Under the pieces are notes generated by a model. The model was not told the DNA's origin. It made no database searches and saw only the letters and a program-made list of their open reading frames with translations. Below are positions 27,587 through 36,584 of a DNA stretch of 64,000 nt, in pieces; the stretch's first letter is position 1, and each line of letters starts with the position of its first letter. The stretch is from Agrobacterium genomosp. 13 str. CFBP 6927 (GTDB lineage: Bacteria > Pseudomonadota > Alphaproteobacteria > Rhizobiales > Rhizobiaceae). The position numbers were made by a program, and so were the translations under genes. Location of the stretch: assembly GCA_900012615.1 (NCBI GenBank), contig LT009757.1, positions 1,519,851 through 1,583,850 on the forward strand. The letters are read 5' to 3'.

Positions 27587-28552
27587 CTAGAGCGATCGTA
27601 GCTTGGCCTCGAAATCCGGATGGCCAAGCAGCATCCGGCAGCGCAGGAAACGCCAGCCGGCATATTTCAGGAATTCAACGCCTCTTGGCGGCGATCGAAG
27701 CTCAAGCACGAGGCTGCGCAATGCCCAGTAGAGATCGTCTGCTGCGGCATAGACTCGGCAGCGATTGAATGCCTTTTCGCTGACGCTGCCATCATGCATT
27801 TCAAGCAGCGGCTTCATCTGGCTTTCGAACTGGTTGAGTTCGTTCATCTGCGCGCCGAGCTGATAATAGGGGTCGATATCGGCCGCCATGTCGAAATCGA
27901 CAAGTTGCAACGCACCATCGGGTCCGAGCATCACATTCGAGGAATGCGGATCGCCATGGGCGGGTTTCAGGTCCATGCCGGCGGACGAAACCGCCTCGCG
28001 GATCGGGGTCATCCAGGACAGCATCCATTCGGCATCACCGGGTAGGCTGGTATCGCCAGCCGCAACGATCGACCAGAGATGGTCGATACCTTCGAATACC
28101 GACCATGTGCGGCCGGTAGAAACGCCGGTTGCGATCTTCTTCTGCATCTCGATCAATCGGGCGACACTTTCCGGTCGCATCAGATCGTCAATCTTCGCCG
28201 CTCGCCAGCCGTCGCCAAGCCGGGCAAACAGCGCGCTGCGGGTACCGCTATCGTAACCAACAGGCTCCGGTGAAAAACCAAGCTGATGAGAGCGGGTGGC
28301 GGCAGCATAGGCAGCCTTGCTTTCCACAAGATCGGCTACCTCGTCGGCACCAAGACGCAGGAAATAACACGCCACGCCGTCTGCCGGTGCGACCGCAAAA
28401 TTACAGGATTCGACGGCATGATAGGATGGCGATGCGACAGCCGCCGTCGTTGACTCATAGGAAGGGGTATCGCCAATCACGGCCGAAAAGGCTGACAACG
28501 CCTTCTCAGCGCGGGCTTCCATCGCTGATTGAGGAGAACCCGTTTTCTTCAT
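27587..28552 (-). CDS. APH/choline-kinase-fold phosphotransferase, second paralogue
   Basis: Distant paralogue of the downstream phosphotransferase, 321 residues. The catalytic loop PAHGDPHSSNVML has the standard HxDxxxxN pattern and the metal loop LVDFDMAADIDPYYQLG is intact. The N-lobe contains CNFAVAPADGVACYFLRLGADE. Its ATG overlaps the amidohydrolase stop by 4 nt (28549-28552). It could phosphorylate an imported alcohol or amino alcohol; antibiotic phosphorylation is unlikely in this operon. Confidence 0.82.
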   Translation of the reverse strand: MKKTGSPQSAMEARAEKALSAFSAVIGDTPSYESTTAAVASPSYHAVESCNFAVAPADGVACYFLRLGADEVADLVESKAAYAAATRSHQLGFSPEPVGYDSGTRSALFARLGDGWRAAKIDDLMRPESVARLIEMQKKIATGVSTGRTWSVFEGIDHLWSIVAAGDTSLPGDAEWMLSWMTPIREAVSSAGMDLKPAHGDPHSSNVMLGPDGALQLVDFDMAADIDPYYQLGAQMNELNQFESQMKPLLEMHDGSVSEKAFNRCRVYAAADDLYWALRSLVLELRSPPRGVEFLKYAGWRFLRCRMLLGHPDFEAKLRSL

Positions 28553-29841
28553 TCGGCAGCCTCGCTTAATTCCGCGGCCTTCACACCTTCGCAGGCGATC
28601 TTGTAAAGCATGTCTGCCAGTATCTGCGTGCCGAGGGCCTGGTCTTCGGGGGAGGTGTATTCGGTCGGGTGGTGGATTACGCCGTCACGGCTGTGGACCG
28701 CCAGAACCACCGCCGGGCAGACATCGGAGACGGCAACGGCATCGTGACCGCCGATCGTATCAAGGTGGCGGGCGGTTTGGCCGAGATGCGCCGCAGCGCT
28801 CTCCGCGAGCGTCACCAGACCCGGCGCGAATGTTCCTGCCTTGCGGCGGTCGATCGAGCGGACCTCTGAGGTTACGCCCGCTTTCAGCGCCGCCTCCTCG
28901 ATCTTGACCTTCATCTTTCCTTCCGCCGCCGTCAGGATCTCCGGCGATCCCGAACGCAGCTCGATGAAAAGAACGGCTTCGGCCGGCACCACGTTGGGAG
29001 AATTGGGGAAGACTTCCAGGCGGCCGACGGATGTATGCAGGTCGAGGCCGTATTCCGTCGATAGCTGCTTGAGGTCGGCGATCAGATATGCCGCCGCGAG
29101 TACCGCGTCTTTGCGGTCGGCCATCGGGGTCGCGCCGGTATGGGCCTGGCGTCCTTGGAAGGCGAGGCGATATTTCGTGGCACCCCAGAACCGCGTGAAG
29201 ATACCGAAGCGTTCACCGGCGCGGCTGAGCGTCGTGTCACCCTCGATGTGCAACTCGATCAATGCGTGGGGAATATCCACCTTATCCTTGCCGGCATAGC
29301 CGATCTCGTCCAGTGACTGGCGCACCGTAATGCCGTCGCCATCGGTCCGTTCGAGCGCCCATTCGAGTTCGAGGGCACCGGTAAACACGCTGCTACCGAG
29401 CAGGCTCGGCTGGAAACGGGCACCCTCCTCATTTGTCCAGTTGACGACCTGGAAGTTGCAGGCAGACAGCCTGCCTTCCGCCTTGAGACGTTCGCTCACG
29501 GAGAGAACCGCCTCACAGGCGGCTATGACACCGAGCGCGCCATCGAAACGACCGCCGTTCGGCTGGCTGTCGATATGGGAGCCGACCATGATCACCGGCG
29601 CGTTGGCGCCGGCCAGGGTCATCTTGCCGAACTGGTTGCCAATTGCGTCGACGGCCTGTTCAAAACCGTTTTCCGCAAACCAGCGGCCGAGCCAGTCGCG
29701 CGCCATTCCATCTTCCCTGGAAAGCGTCAGGCGGGTCATCGATCCGTCTTGGCCGCCGCCAAAGGTGGAGACTGCTTCCATCAGCGACTGGAGCCTCTCG
29801 GCATTGATCGGTGCAGGGGAGGAGGAGGAGACGTCAGGCAT
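28549..29841 (-). CDS. M20-family amidohydrolase (N-carbamoyl-amino-acid hydrolase/allantoate amidohydrolase type)
   Basis: Binuclear-metal hydrolase of 430 residues. Metal-ligand motifs are GSHIDSQPNGGRFDG (His and Asp), NWTNEEGARF (Glu pair) and a late HDAVAVSD. The family cleaves ureido or amide C-N bonds, as in N-carbamoyl amino acids, allantoate or ureidoglycine. Its ATG overlaps the DeoR gene stop by 8 nt. In this operon it could release an amine-bearing moiety from an imported amide. Substrate is unknown. Confidence 0.88.
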   Translation of the reverse strand: MPDVSSSSPAPINAERLQSLMEAVSTFGGGQDGSMTRLTLSREDGMARDWLGRWFAENGFEQAVDAIGNQFGKMTLAGANAPVIMVGSHIDSQPNGGRFDGALGVIAACEAVLSVSERLKAEGRLSACNFQVVNWTNEEGARFQPSLLGSSVFTGALELEWALERTDGDGITVRQSLDEIGYAGKDKVDIPHALIELHIEGDTTLSRAGERFGIFTRFWGATKYRLAFQGRQAHTGATPMADRKDAVLAAAYLIADLKQLSTEYGLDLHTSVGRLEVFPNSPNVVPAEAVLFIELRSGSPEILTAAEGKMKVKIEEAALKAGVTSEVRSIDRRKAGTFAPGLVTLAESAAAHLGQTARHLDTIGGHDAVAVSDVCPAVVLAVHSRDGVIHHPTEYTSPEDQALGTQILADMLYKIACEGVKAAELSEAAE

Positions 29842-30595
29842 GTATGATTTCCACTTTGGATTGACTGAATTGATCTGAAAATTCCCGCGCCATGACGCCG
29901 CTGGTCACTACCGCATCGATATCGCTGAGGCCGAATGTGTGGATGGAGCCTAGGCGGCCGAATTTGGAGCTGTCGGCGACGACGATCGCACGTTTGGCCT
30001 GGGCCTTGGCGACCCGGCGCAGGATCGCCTCGTCTTCACCAAAGTCCATGAACCCGCGTTCCGGATGAATGGCGCTGATGGCGATGATCGCAAGATCGAA
30101 GAAATGTTCCTTCAGCGCGGCCACCGTCTCATGGCCGTAGGTTGCCTGGTAGTCGGGGCGCATGCGGCCGCCCAGAACCCGTACGCTTGCCTGCGGCAAA
30201 TGGAAGAAATGAGCCGCGACCGCCAGCGAATTGCTGACAACGGTCAAGTCCTTGCGGGTCTCGATATGTTTCAGGCAGGCAAGCGTCGTTGTTCCCGTAT
30301 CGATGAAGACCTTCATACCGTCTTCGACGAGAGACGCTGCGGCCTCGCCGATCTTGGCTTTTTCGCGGGAACTGACGCGCAATCGATCCGTAAAAGGCTG
30401 ATCGCTTTCCTGCTGGTCGAAAACCGCACCACCATAGATGCGGCGCGCATAACCGCGCATCTCGAGTTCCTTCAGGTCGCGCCGTATCGACTCCTGGCTG
30501 ACCTGCAGATGATCGGCAAGTTCCCTTACATTGACGCGCTGGGTCTGCTTCAACATGTCGAGGATGAGCTTGAGGCGATGTTCAGTGAAACTCAT
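29834..30595 (-). CDS. DeoR-family transcriptional regulator (mid-operon)
   Basis: Regulator of 253 residues with the DeoR winged helix at the N-terminus (VNVRELADHLQVSQESIRRDLKELEMRGYARRIYGGAV) and a sensor domain containing DGMKVFIDTGTTTLACL. The ATG at 30595 is preferred because homologues begin at this MSFTEHR-like sequence; nine extra codons are possible. It sits between the importer and the catabolic genes, so it should be autoregulated. The 9-bp repeats at 36075-36110 are a good candidate for its operator. Confidence 0.88.
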   Translation of the reverse strand: MSFTEHRLKLILDMLKQTQRVNVRELADHLQVSQESIRRDLKELEMRGYARRIYGGAVFDQQESDQPFTDRLRVSSREKAKIGEAAASLVEDGMKVFIDTGTTTLACLKHIETRKDLTVVSNSLAVAAHFFHLPQASVRVLGGRMRPDYQATYGHETVAALKEHFFDLAIIAISAIHPERGFMDFGEDEAILRRVAKAQAKRAIVVADSSKFGRLGSIHTFGLSDIDAVVTSGVMAREFSDQFSQSKVEIIHA

Positions 30596-30653
30596 GAATG
30601 CACCCTGGATTATAGTGATCATCGCGGCCCCTTCGATGGTGCCGCAACCATGT

Positions 30654-32489
30654 TCAGGCCGTAGCCATTAGACGGGTTTCGTCATCGAGAGCCAATGGCT
30701 GGATGAGATGACAGGCGGCGAAATCCTGGCGGCCACGTGCGGTAAGGGCGGGCTGCAGGCTGCCGCATCGTTGCATCGCACGCGGACAGCGCGACTTGAA
30801 GCTGCAACCCGGAGGAATATCGATCGGGCTTGGCGGTTCACCTTCCAGCAGGCAGTCTTCCGGCTGGTAGCGGCGTGCTTCAAGTGTCGGCATCGCACTG
30901 AGCAGCGCCATTGTGTAGGGATGCCCAGGATCGAAGAACAGCCGTTCGTTATCGGCCAGTTCGAAGACCTCGCCGAGATACATCACCGCCACCCGGTTGC
31001 AAACCTTGCGGACCATCGCAAGGTCGTGGGAGATGAAGATGTAAGTGAGGTCGTATTCCTTCTGCAGCTTCTGGAAAAGATCGAGAAGCTTGAACTGTTC
31101 CGTCTGGTCGAGGGCGGACAGCGTTTCGTCCATGATCAGGATTTCAGGCTCGAGAACCAGCGCACGGGCGACGTTGATGCGCTGGCGCTGGCCCGCACTC
31201 AGTCCGAGTGGCAGTTCCTCGTAGAGGTCGGCGGAAAGACCGACCTCGCCCATGACCTTGAGTACTCGCTCACGGATATTCGCACTATCCTTCCATCCGT
31301 GGGTGCGAAGCGGCCCTTCGAGCATCTTTCCAACCGATGTGCGTGGCGGCAGCGAGCCAAAAGGGTCCTGCAATACCATCTGCAGCTTCTTGCGGAAGGT
31401 AAGAAGCTCCTTGCCGCCGAGCGTTGCGATGTCGTCCTTGCCACACAAGACCTGTCCGGAACTCGGCAGTTCCAGCCGGCTTAGAAGCCGCATGAGCGTC
31501 GACTTGCCACAACCCGATTCACCGACGATTGCGAAACTGTCGCCGCGGCGAACGTCGAAGGTGACGTTGCGAACCGCACGGACATTGTTGAAGCCGCCAA
31601 ATCCGGTCTTCTTCTTCACCTTGTAGACCTGCGAGGCGTCGCGCAGGCTCAGGACAATATCGCGCTTGTCTGCGAGGCGCGGCATCTCGGTCTCTTCGAT
31701 CCAGATCTTAGGCGTCTGTTCGACAAGCTCCTTCGTATAGGCATAGGCTGGGGCAGCGATCAGCTTTTCGGTTGCCTGCTCTTCGACGATGCGGCCTTTC
31801 TCCATGACCAAGATCCGGCTGCAGGCTTCGCGGGCAACGGGAAGCGAGGAAGAGATGAACAGCACGGCGGTATCGAAACTGTCAGTCAGTTCCTTCATCA
31901 GGCGGATGACCTGGGCTGCGACGGTGACGTCGAGCGGTTGGGTGACATTGTCGGCAATCAGCAGCGCCGGATTTGTTACCAGCGCATCAACGATCAGTGC
32001 CCGCTGCATCATGCCGCCGGAAAACTGCGAAGGATAATCACCAAAGCGACTGCGTGCCGAAGGAATACGGACGGCTTCCAGAAGCTCTATCGTGCGCTTT
32101 TCCGCCTCCTGCCGGGAGGTGCCTGGAACGACAGCGCGCAGTTTTTCGACGATCTGTGAGCCGACCGGCAGCGTCGGATCGAGTGCGCCCATCGGATTGG
32201 CGCCGACATAGGCGACCCTGCGGCGCAGGATCCGCATCTCGTTCTCGGAGATGCCGTAAATATCCTTGCCTTCGAAGAGGACGTTGCCGGAACGGACGGA
32301 AAGGGGCGGTTCCAGCCAGTTGACGACGGCCTTCGACAGCACCGTCTTGCCGGCGCCGCTCGCCCCGACGACACCGACGATTTCTCGCGGCGCAAGGCTG
32401 AAGGAGATATCGTCAAGAATGATCTTCGCCTTATCCGAGCGACCGGCGTTAACGGTGAGGTTTTTCAGCTGAAGAAGTGGCGTGATCAT
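30654..32489 (-). CDS. Fused peptide-type ABC ATPase with one degenerate nucleotide site
   Basis: Both ATPases of a peptide-type importer in one 611-residue chain (OppD-like then OppF-like). The start at 32489 overlaps the permease stop by one base. Domain 2 (from about 277) is canonical in Walker A G323-S330, Q374, Walker B D454/E455 and H488. Domain 1 keeps Walker A (G42-T49), D180 and a good signature (SGGMMQ, 157-162), but its Q-loop glutamine is Ala (A97), its catalytic glutamate is Asn (N181) and its switch histidine is Ser (S214). Domain 2's signature is altered to LSAGQ (430-434). All four changes map to the same composite ATP site, so one site is predicted to bind but not hydrolyse ATP. 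Confidence 0.92.
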   Translation of the reverse strand: MITPLLQLKNLTVNAGRSDKAKIILDDISFSLAPREIVGVVGASGAGKTVLSKAVVNWLEPPLSVRSGNVLFEGKDIYGISENEMRILRRRVAYVGANPMGALDPTLPVGSQIVEKLRAVVPGTSRQEAEKRTIELLEAVRIPSARSRFGDYPSQFSGGMMQRALIVDALVTNPALLIADNVTQPLDVTVAAQVIRLMKELTDSFDTAVLFISSSLPVAREACSRILVMEKGRIVEEQATEKLIAAPAYAYTKELVEQTPKIWIEETEMPRLADKRDIVLSLRDASQVYKVKKKTGFGGFNNVRAVRNVTFDVRRGDSFAIVGESGCGKSTLMRLLSRLELPSSGQVLCGKDDIATLGGKELLTFRKKLQMVLQDPFGSLPPRTSVGKMLEGPLRTHGWKDSANIRERVLKVMGEVGLSADLYEELPLGLSAGQRQRINVARALVLEPEILIMDETLSALDQTEQFKLLDLFQKLQKEYDLTYIFISHDLAMVRKVCNRVAVMYLGEVFELADNERLFFDPGHPYTMALLSAMPTLEARRYQPEDCLLEGEPPSPIDIPPGCSFKSRCPRAMQRCGSLQPALTARGRQDFAACHLIQPLALDDETRLMATA

Positions 32490-33406
32490 CACTCTGACCC
32501 TCCGTGGATGGTGTTGCGGGCCCGCTCCAGCGAAGCGCCTATGAGATTGATGCTGGTTAGTGTGAGGCCGAGGAAGATGCCGGGCATGGTGGCGATCCAC
32601 CATGCATTCAGAAGATATTTGCGGCCATCGGCAATGATGTTGCCGAAGGTCGGCGTCGGCGGCTGGACGCCCAGGCCGAGGAAGCCGAGCGTCGATTCGA
32701 AGATCATCATGCGCGCCACATCAAGCACCGAGGTGAAGATCACGGGTGGCAGGAGCAGCGGCAGAAGCAGGCTGACGATGATGCGGAAATCGGTCGAGCC
32801 TCCCAGTTTCGCAGCGCGCACATATTCCCGCTGCCTTTCCGTCATCACGATGCTGCGCATGATGCGCGCATAAACCGGCCAGCTTGACAGACCGAGCACC
32901 AGGACGATGGCCGGAATTGTCGGGCGCGATACGCCGAGAACGGCGATTGCCAGAATGATCATCGGGATAGACAGCTGCGCATCGGTCAGGCGCATGATCA
33001 ACATGTCGATGCGACCGCCGAAATAACCGGCAATCGTGCCGAGAGCGCAGCCGATGATGAGTGTCACCGCAACCGATGCAATGCCGATCAGGAAGGAGTA
33101 ACGCAGGCCGACAAGCGACCTCACCAGCATGTCGCGACCGATCTGATCGGTGCCGAGCGGGTGGCCCCAGCTCCAGTTGTCACCGAGGAAAAGCGGCGGC
33201 AGAAGCCGGGCCTTCACATCCATCTTGGTGGGATCGATGCCACTGATTTCCGGATAGAGCGCGGCGGCGATCGCAAGCAGCAGGAAGATTGCAAGGCCGA
33301 TGCGGAAACCCGGCGTCGATGCGGCGCGATCGAATATGCGGCGCGCAATCGAGCGGCTTGCCATTTTCGATGTCATCGGGGTGTTGAGTGCGGATGTGAT
33401 GGACAT
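32489..33406 (-). CDS. Peptide-type ABC permease, DppC/OppC family
   Basis: Membrane subunit of 305 residues. The N-terminal segment IGLAIFLLLAIAAALYPEI is followed by the periplasmic HPLGTDQIGRDMLVRSLVG motif typical of DppC, then the EAA loop REYVRAAKLGGSTDFRIIVSLLLPLLLPP. Start and stop both overlap neighbouring genes (33406 shared with the DppB-like stop region, 32489 with the ATPase start), so translation is coupled through the transporter. Confidence 0.93.
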   Translation of the reverse strand: MSITSALNTPMTSKMASRSIARRIFDRAASTPGFRIGLAIFLLLAIAAALYPEISGIDPTKMDVKARLLPPLFLGDNWSWGHPLGTDQIGRDMLVRSLVGLRYSFLIGIASVAVTLIIGCALGTIAGYFGGRIDMLIMRLTDAQLSIPMIILAIAVLGVSRPTIPAIVLVLGLSSWPVYARIMRSIVMTERQREYVRAAKLGGSTDFRIIVSLLLPLLLPPVIFTSVLDVARMMIFESTLGFLGLGVQPPTPTFGNIIADGRKYLLNAWWIATMPGIFLGLTLTSINLIGASLERARNTIHGGSE

Positions 33407-34386
33407 CAGTATTCAAGCCTCGGATCGATGGTGGTTGCGATGAGATCGACAACAATGTTGATCAATACAAAGATGGCGCTCGTGACGATCGCTATACCCT
33501 GGATCAACGGAAAGTCGCGCTGCAGCACGGCATTGATGGTCAGAAGGCCGAGCCCGGGATAATCGAAGATATATTCAACGATGATGACGCCGCCGAGCAG
33601 GCTGGAAAATTGCACACCGAGCAGGTTGAGAAGCGGCACCGAAGCGTTGCGCAGCGCATGGTTGGAGATGATCCGCGAACGGCTCAGGCCACGTACGCGG
33701 CCAACCGACACATAGGGCTCCATCATCTGGCCGGATACGGAACTCACCAATGTGCGGATCAGCACGGGAGACAGTTCCACCGCCAGCACTATTGCTGGCA
33801 GAATAGTGTAGGCGAAGCCCTGATATCCAATTGCAGGCAGCCATCCGAGCTTGACCGAGAAGAGCAACGCCAGAACGATGCCGAGCCAGAAATTCGGTAG
33901 CGAGATAAATATCGATGATATGTAGAAGGCGAGTTTGTCCGGCCACCTGCCGATCGAAAGCCCGCCCGCGATGCCGATGATTGCCGAGAAGATCAGTGCG
34001 ATCACAAGCGTCACGGCCGCCAGTTGAAGCGTCATTGGAAGTGCATCGAAAATCAGGTCGAAGACTTTTGCTCTTTCGCCGCGAGTTGTGTCGTTGAATG
34101 TCGCGCCACCGGTCGAAGCGCCGTTTGCCGGGCGCACGAAGGACTGGCCGAGATCGCCGCGAACCACGCCGCCCATGTAGCGACCGAATTGCACCAATAT
34201 CGGATCGCGAAGACCCATGTCGGTCGCGATCTTTTCGATCAGTGCTTCGGGCGCCATGCCACCCGCCATGAGGCGCACCGGGTCGCCTGGCACTACCCGC
34301 AACAGGGTAAAGATCAGTAAGGACACAAGGAATATTATGATGGCGCCCTGAACGAGGCGGCGCATAAGGAAGTTCACGGCAAACAT
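33406..34386 (-). CDS. Peptide-type ABC permease, DppB/OppB family
   Basis: Membrane subunit of 326 residues with the family's N-terminal anchor (RRLVQGAIIIFLVSLLIFTLLRVVPGDPVRLMAGG). A long periplasmic loop includes MGLRDPILVQFGRYMGGVVRGDLGQSF and the EAA loop is around VSVGRVRGLSRSRIISNHALRNASVPLLNLLG. It lies 75 nt after the binding-protein gene, and the gap carries a strong stem-loop. Confidence 0.93.
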   Translation of the reverse strand: MFAVNFLMRRLVQGAIIIFLVSLLIFTLLRVVPGDPVRLMAGGMAPEALIEKIATDMGLRDPILVQFGRYMGGVVRGDLGQSFVRPANGASTGGATFNDTTRGERAKVFDLIFDALPMTLQLAAVTLVIALIFSAIIGIAGGLSIGRWPDKLAFYISSIFISLPNFWLGIVLALLFSVKLGWLPAIGYQGFAYTILPAIVLAVELSPVLIRTLVSSVSGQMMEPYVSVGRVRGLSRSRIISNHALRNASVPLLNLLGVQFSSLLGGVIIVEYIFDYPGLGLLTINAVLQRDFPLIQGIAIVTSAIFVLINIVVDLIATTIDPRLEY

Positions 34387-34419
34387 TCAGTCACTCCGCT
34401 CGAAAAGCCACGGGCAAGT

Positions 34420-34451
34420 CCACACGCCGCCGGATGGTGCGCGGCGTGTGG
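34420..34451 (-). promoter_or_regulatory. Intercistronic stem-loop after binding-protein gene
   Basis: Perfect 11-bp arms (CCACACGCCGC / GCGGCGTGTGG) with a 10-nt loop, 10 nt past the binding-protein stop and before the DppB-like gene. No T-run follows, so an mRNA stabiliser or partial attenuator is the likely role. Confidence 0.8.
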
Positions 34452-34461
34452 CTGATAACGG

Positions 34462-36045
34462 TCAGGCAGCAGGCTTGGCGGCGTCTATCGATCCGTCGGG
34501 ATAGATGTACATGCCCTCAAAGTCCTTCTGCATTGCGTGGATCATCACGGATGTGAAAAGCGAGAGGGCCGGCATCTTGGAAGCGATGAGCGGCATTGTT
34601 TCTTCCTGGAGGATTTTCTGGCGTTCTTCCAGCGTCGGTGCAGAACGCTCCTTGTCAAGGCTGGCATCGATCTCCTTGTCCTCAATGCCGCAAATGCGGT
34701 GCGAGGTGGAATGGAAATGGGTGCGGAGAACGAGATCCGGTTCCGGAGAAGCTGTCGACCAGCCGCAATCGACCATGTGACCCGGGCCGCCGCCGGGGCG
34801 ATGGTAGAGCTGCTCGTTCCAGGCTGCTGGCTCAAGCACCGTCAGGCTGACGTTGAAGCCCTGCTCCTGTAACATGGCAGTCAGCATCTCACCGTACTCC
34901 TTGGTTTTCGGGTAGAAGCCAACGGAGGTGATGTATTCAAGCGGGGGCAGTCCCTTACCGTTCGGGAACCCGGCCTCGGCAAGCAAAGCCTGTGCTTTCT
35001 CCGGGTCGAATTTTGGATAATTCGGCAGGTCGACATACCCAAATTTGACCGGCGAGACAAAATTTGACGAGGCATGTCCGGCCGAGCCCATCAGCTCCAT
35101 GATCATGTCACGATCAATCGAATGGCAGGCGGCAAGGCGGATGCGCGGATCGTCGAAAGGAGGTTTGGAGCAGCGAAACCACAGATATTTGTTTTCGACC
35201 GAAACGACCTTGTTGATGTAGATCGCGGGATTGTCCTTGATGGAATCCACCTGTTCGGGCTCCAGGCGCTCAACGATTGAGGCCTGGCCATTCATCAGCG
35301 ACAGCATGCGGGTGGTGGAATCGCCGGTGAAGGTGAAGTTAATGCCGGGGATGGCCGGCTTGCCCTTGAAGTAGCCGTCAAAGGCCTGCATCACAGTGTC
35401 GTTGCCGCGCTGTTCGACGAATTTGAACGGACCGGTGCCATTGAGCCGCTGGGAGAGTGGGCCGCCGGGGCCACCAGCGACATCCTTGGCCGACATGATC
35501 GGCAGGAAGGATGCAAGAAATACGAAGAGATGGGCAGGATAGCCACCCTTCGATGTGTCGACGATGACGGTGTAATCGTCAGGCGTTTCGATCGTCAGCG
35601 TCTCGGTCGGGCCGGGATACCACTGCGCGGGACGATCTGCCCGGGAACCATATTCGAACGTTGCCTTGACGTCCTCTGCCTTGAAGGGCTTGCCATCATG
35701 GAAGACGATGCCTTCGCGCAGCTTGATCTGCAGTCGATGAGGGTCAAGTAGTTTGATGTCTGTCGCCAGTTCGTAAACGACCGCGCCCGGATCATCGAGT
35801 TTCATCGGCGTGCGGGTAAGAAAGCCCATGACGAAACCTTCGATATTCTTCTGCGAAAGAGTCGTATGAGCGGTCGGATCCCAGTTGCCGGTGATGTTTT
35901 CGGCCGACAGGAAGGTCATGGTCTTTGCGGTCTGCGCGAAGGCTGACGAGATGAAGAAGTCAGGATTAATCTGCATATAGCCGGCGACGGCGGCTGCGCC
36001 CACGGATCCTTGCAGGAAGCGACGACGATTGATTTCCGAACACAT
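34462..36045 (-). CDS. ABC solute-binding protein, family 5, Tat signal
   Basis: Periplasmic receptor of 527 residues that heads the 11-gene operon. The N-terminus has a twin-arginine motif (NRRRFLQG, residues 6-13), a hydrophobic core and SAFAQ cleavage near residue 38, suggesting Tat export. The body is family 5: LLDPHRLQIKLREGIVFHDGKPFKAEDVKATFEYG and DNPAIYINKVVSVENKYLWFRC. The ligand is unknown; downstream enzymes suggest an amide or phosphoester containing an amino alcohol. Confidence 0.92.
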   Translation of the reverse strand: MCSEINRRRFLQGSVGAAAVAGYMQINPDFFISSAFAQTAKTMTFLSAENITGNWDPTAHTTLSQKNIEGFVMGFLTRTPMKLDDPGAVVYELATDIKLLDPHRLQIKLREGIVFHDGKPFKAEDVKATFEYGSRADRPAQWYPGPTETLTIETPDDYTVIVDTSKGGYPAHLFVFLASFLPIMSAKDVAGGPGGPLSQRLNGTGPFKFVEQRGNDTVMQAFDGYFKGKPAIPGINFTFTGDSTTRMLSLMNGQASIVERLEPEQVDSIKDNPAIYINKVVSVENKYLWFRCSKPPFDDPRIRLAACHSIDRDMIMELMGSAGHASSNFVSPVKFGYVDLPNYPKFDPEKAQALLAEAGFPNGKGLPPLEYITSVGFYPKTKEYGEMLTAMLQEQGFNVSLTVLEPAAWNEQLYHRPGGGPGHMVDCGWSTASPEPDLVLRTHFHSTSHRICGIEDKEIDASLDKERSAPTLEERQKILQEETMPLIASKMPALSLFTSVMIHAMQKDFEGMYIYPDGSIDAAKPAA

Positions 36046-36074
36046 CGAGTTCCCCTTTTTTTCTCTTGAAAACC

Positions 36075-36110
36075 GTCATATCAGTCAAAACGGTCAAATC
36101 AGTCATAAGC
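36075..36110 (-). promoter_or_regulatory. Four 9-bp direct repeats, candidate DeoR operator
   Basis: GTCA recurs exactly every 9 bp at 36075, 36084, 36093 and 36102 on the plus strand. The units are GTCATATCA, GTCAAAACG, GTCAAATCA and GTCATAAGC; on the minus strand this reads as repeats ending in TGAC. The array is 30 nt upstream of the binding-protein start. DeoR-family repressors commonly bind tandem direct repeats, and this operon encodes one. The repeats are seen; their binding is inferred. Confidence 0.6.
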
Positions 36111-36545
36111 AAAAGGCGTGCCAACTCGAAAAAATGGCAGAAATCCACGATTCAGAGCGAAGTTTTTGTGGGATTTGACCATTTATTGGTCGAATGAGAA
36201 GGAATTAATCGGCGGGTGTTGTCATTGTTGACGCTGCTTTCCGCTACGAACTATTCAAAGCCGCCTATTTTAACGACAACGTCGATACACTCGGGCGAGC
36301 GATGCTCACCTGTTTCTGGCCCGGTTTCGAGAATGGAGCTGGCGATTGAACCGCTCATACAGCCGAAGCGCTAGACTAATATCAGTCACTGCGCGGGCGA
36401 TGCCTTCATATGAGCATCAACAGCGGTCGCTGAAAGTTCATGCTAGGCATACCGAGCTTGTTTCAGCAAACCGGCTTAAAACGGCGATGCCGCTCATGAC
36501 TGGCGGCAATGGTGCAAGCTTTATCATTTCCAGCGTTCAAATTGC

Positions 36546-36570
36546 CGGCCCGTCTCAATGAGGCGGGCCG
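36546..36570 (-). terminator. Candidate terminator of the monooxygenase operon
   Basis: Seven-bp arms (CGGCCCG / CGGGCCG) with an 11-nt loop, 14 nt past the monooxygenase stop. Only a weak T tract (AATTTG) follows on the minus strand. Confidence 0.45.
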
Positions 36571-36584
36571 ATGCTTGGGCCGGA

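Larger units (their letters stand above)
36046..36584. other. Intergenic region upstream of the amino-alcohol operon
   Basis: A 539-bp gap without a convincing gene; a 71-codon plus-strand frame at 36346 has no recognisable features. It contains the 9-bp repeats, an imperfect inverted repeat at 36173-36195 (ATTTGACCA, 5-nt loop, TGGTCGAAT) sharing the TTTGAC core of the repeats, and at the far end a hairpin that may terminate the monooxygenase operon. Confidence 0.5.

Noticed and set aside
36075..36110. CRISPR-like repeat array
   Set aside because: Units are only 9 bp with no spacers and no cas genes; operator repeats explain them better.
36346..36561. 71-codon plus-strand frame in the gap
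   Set aside because: It has no ribosome-binding site, no motif and atypical composition, and overlaps the candidate terminator region.
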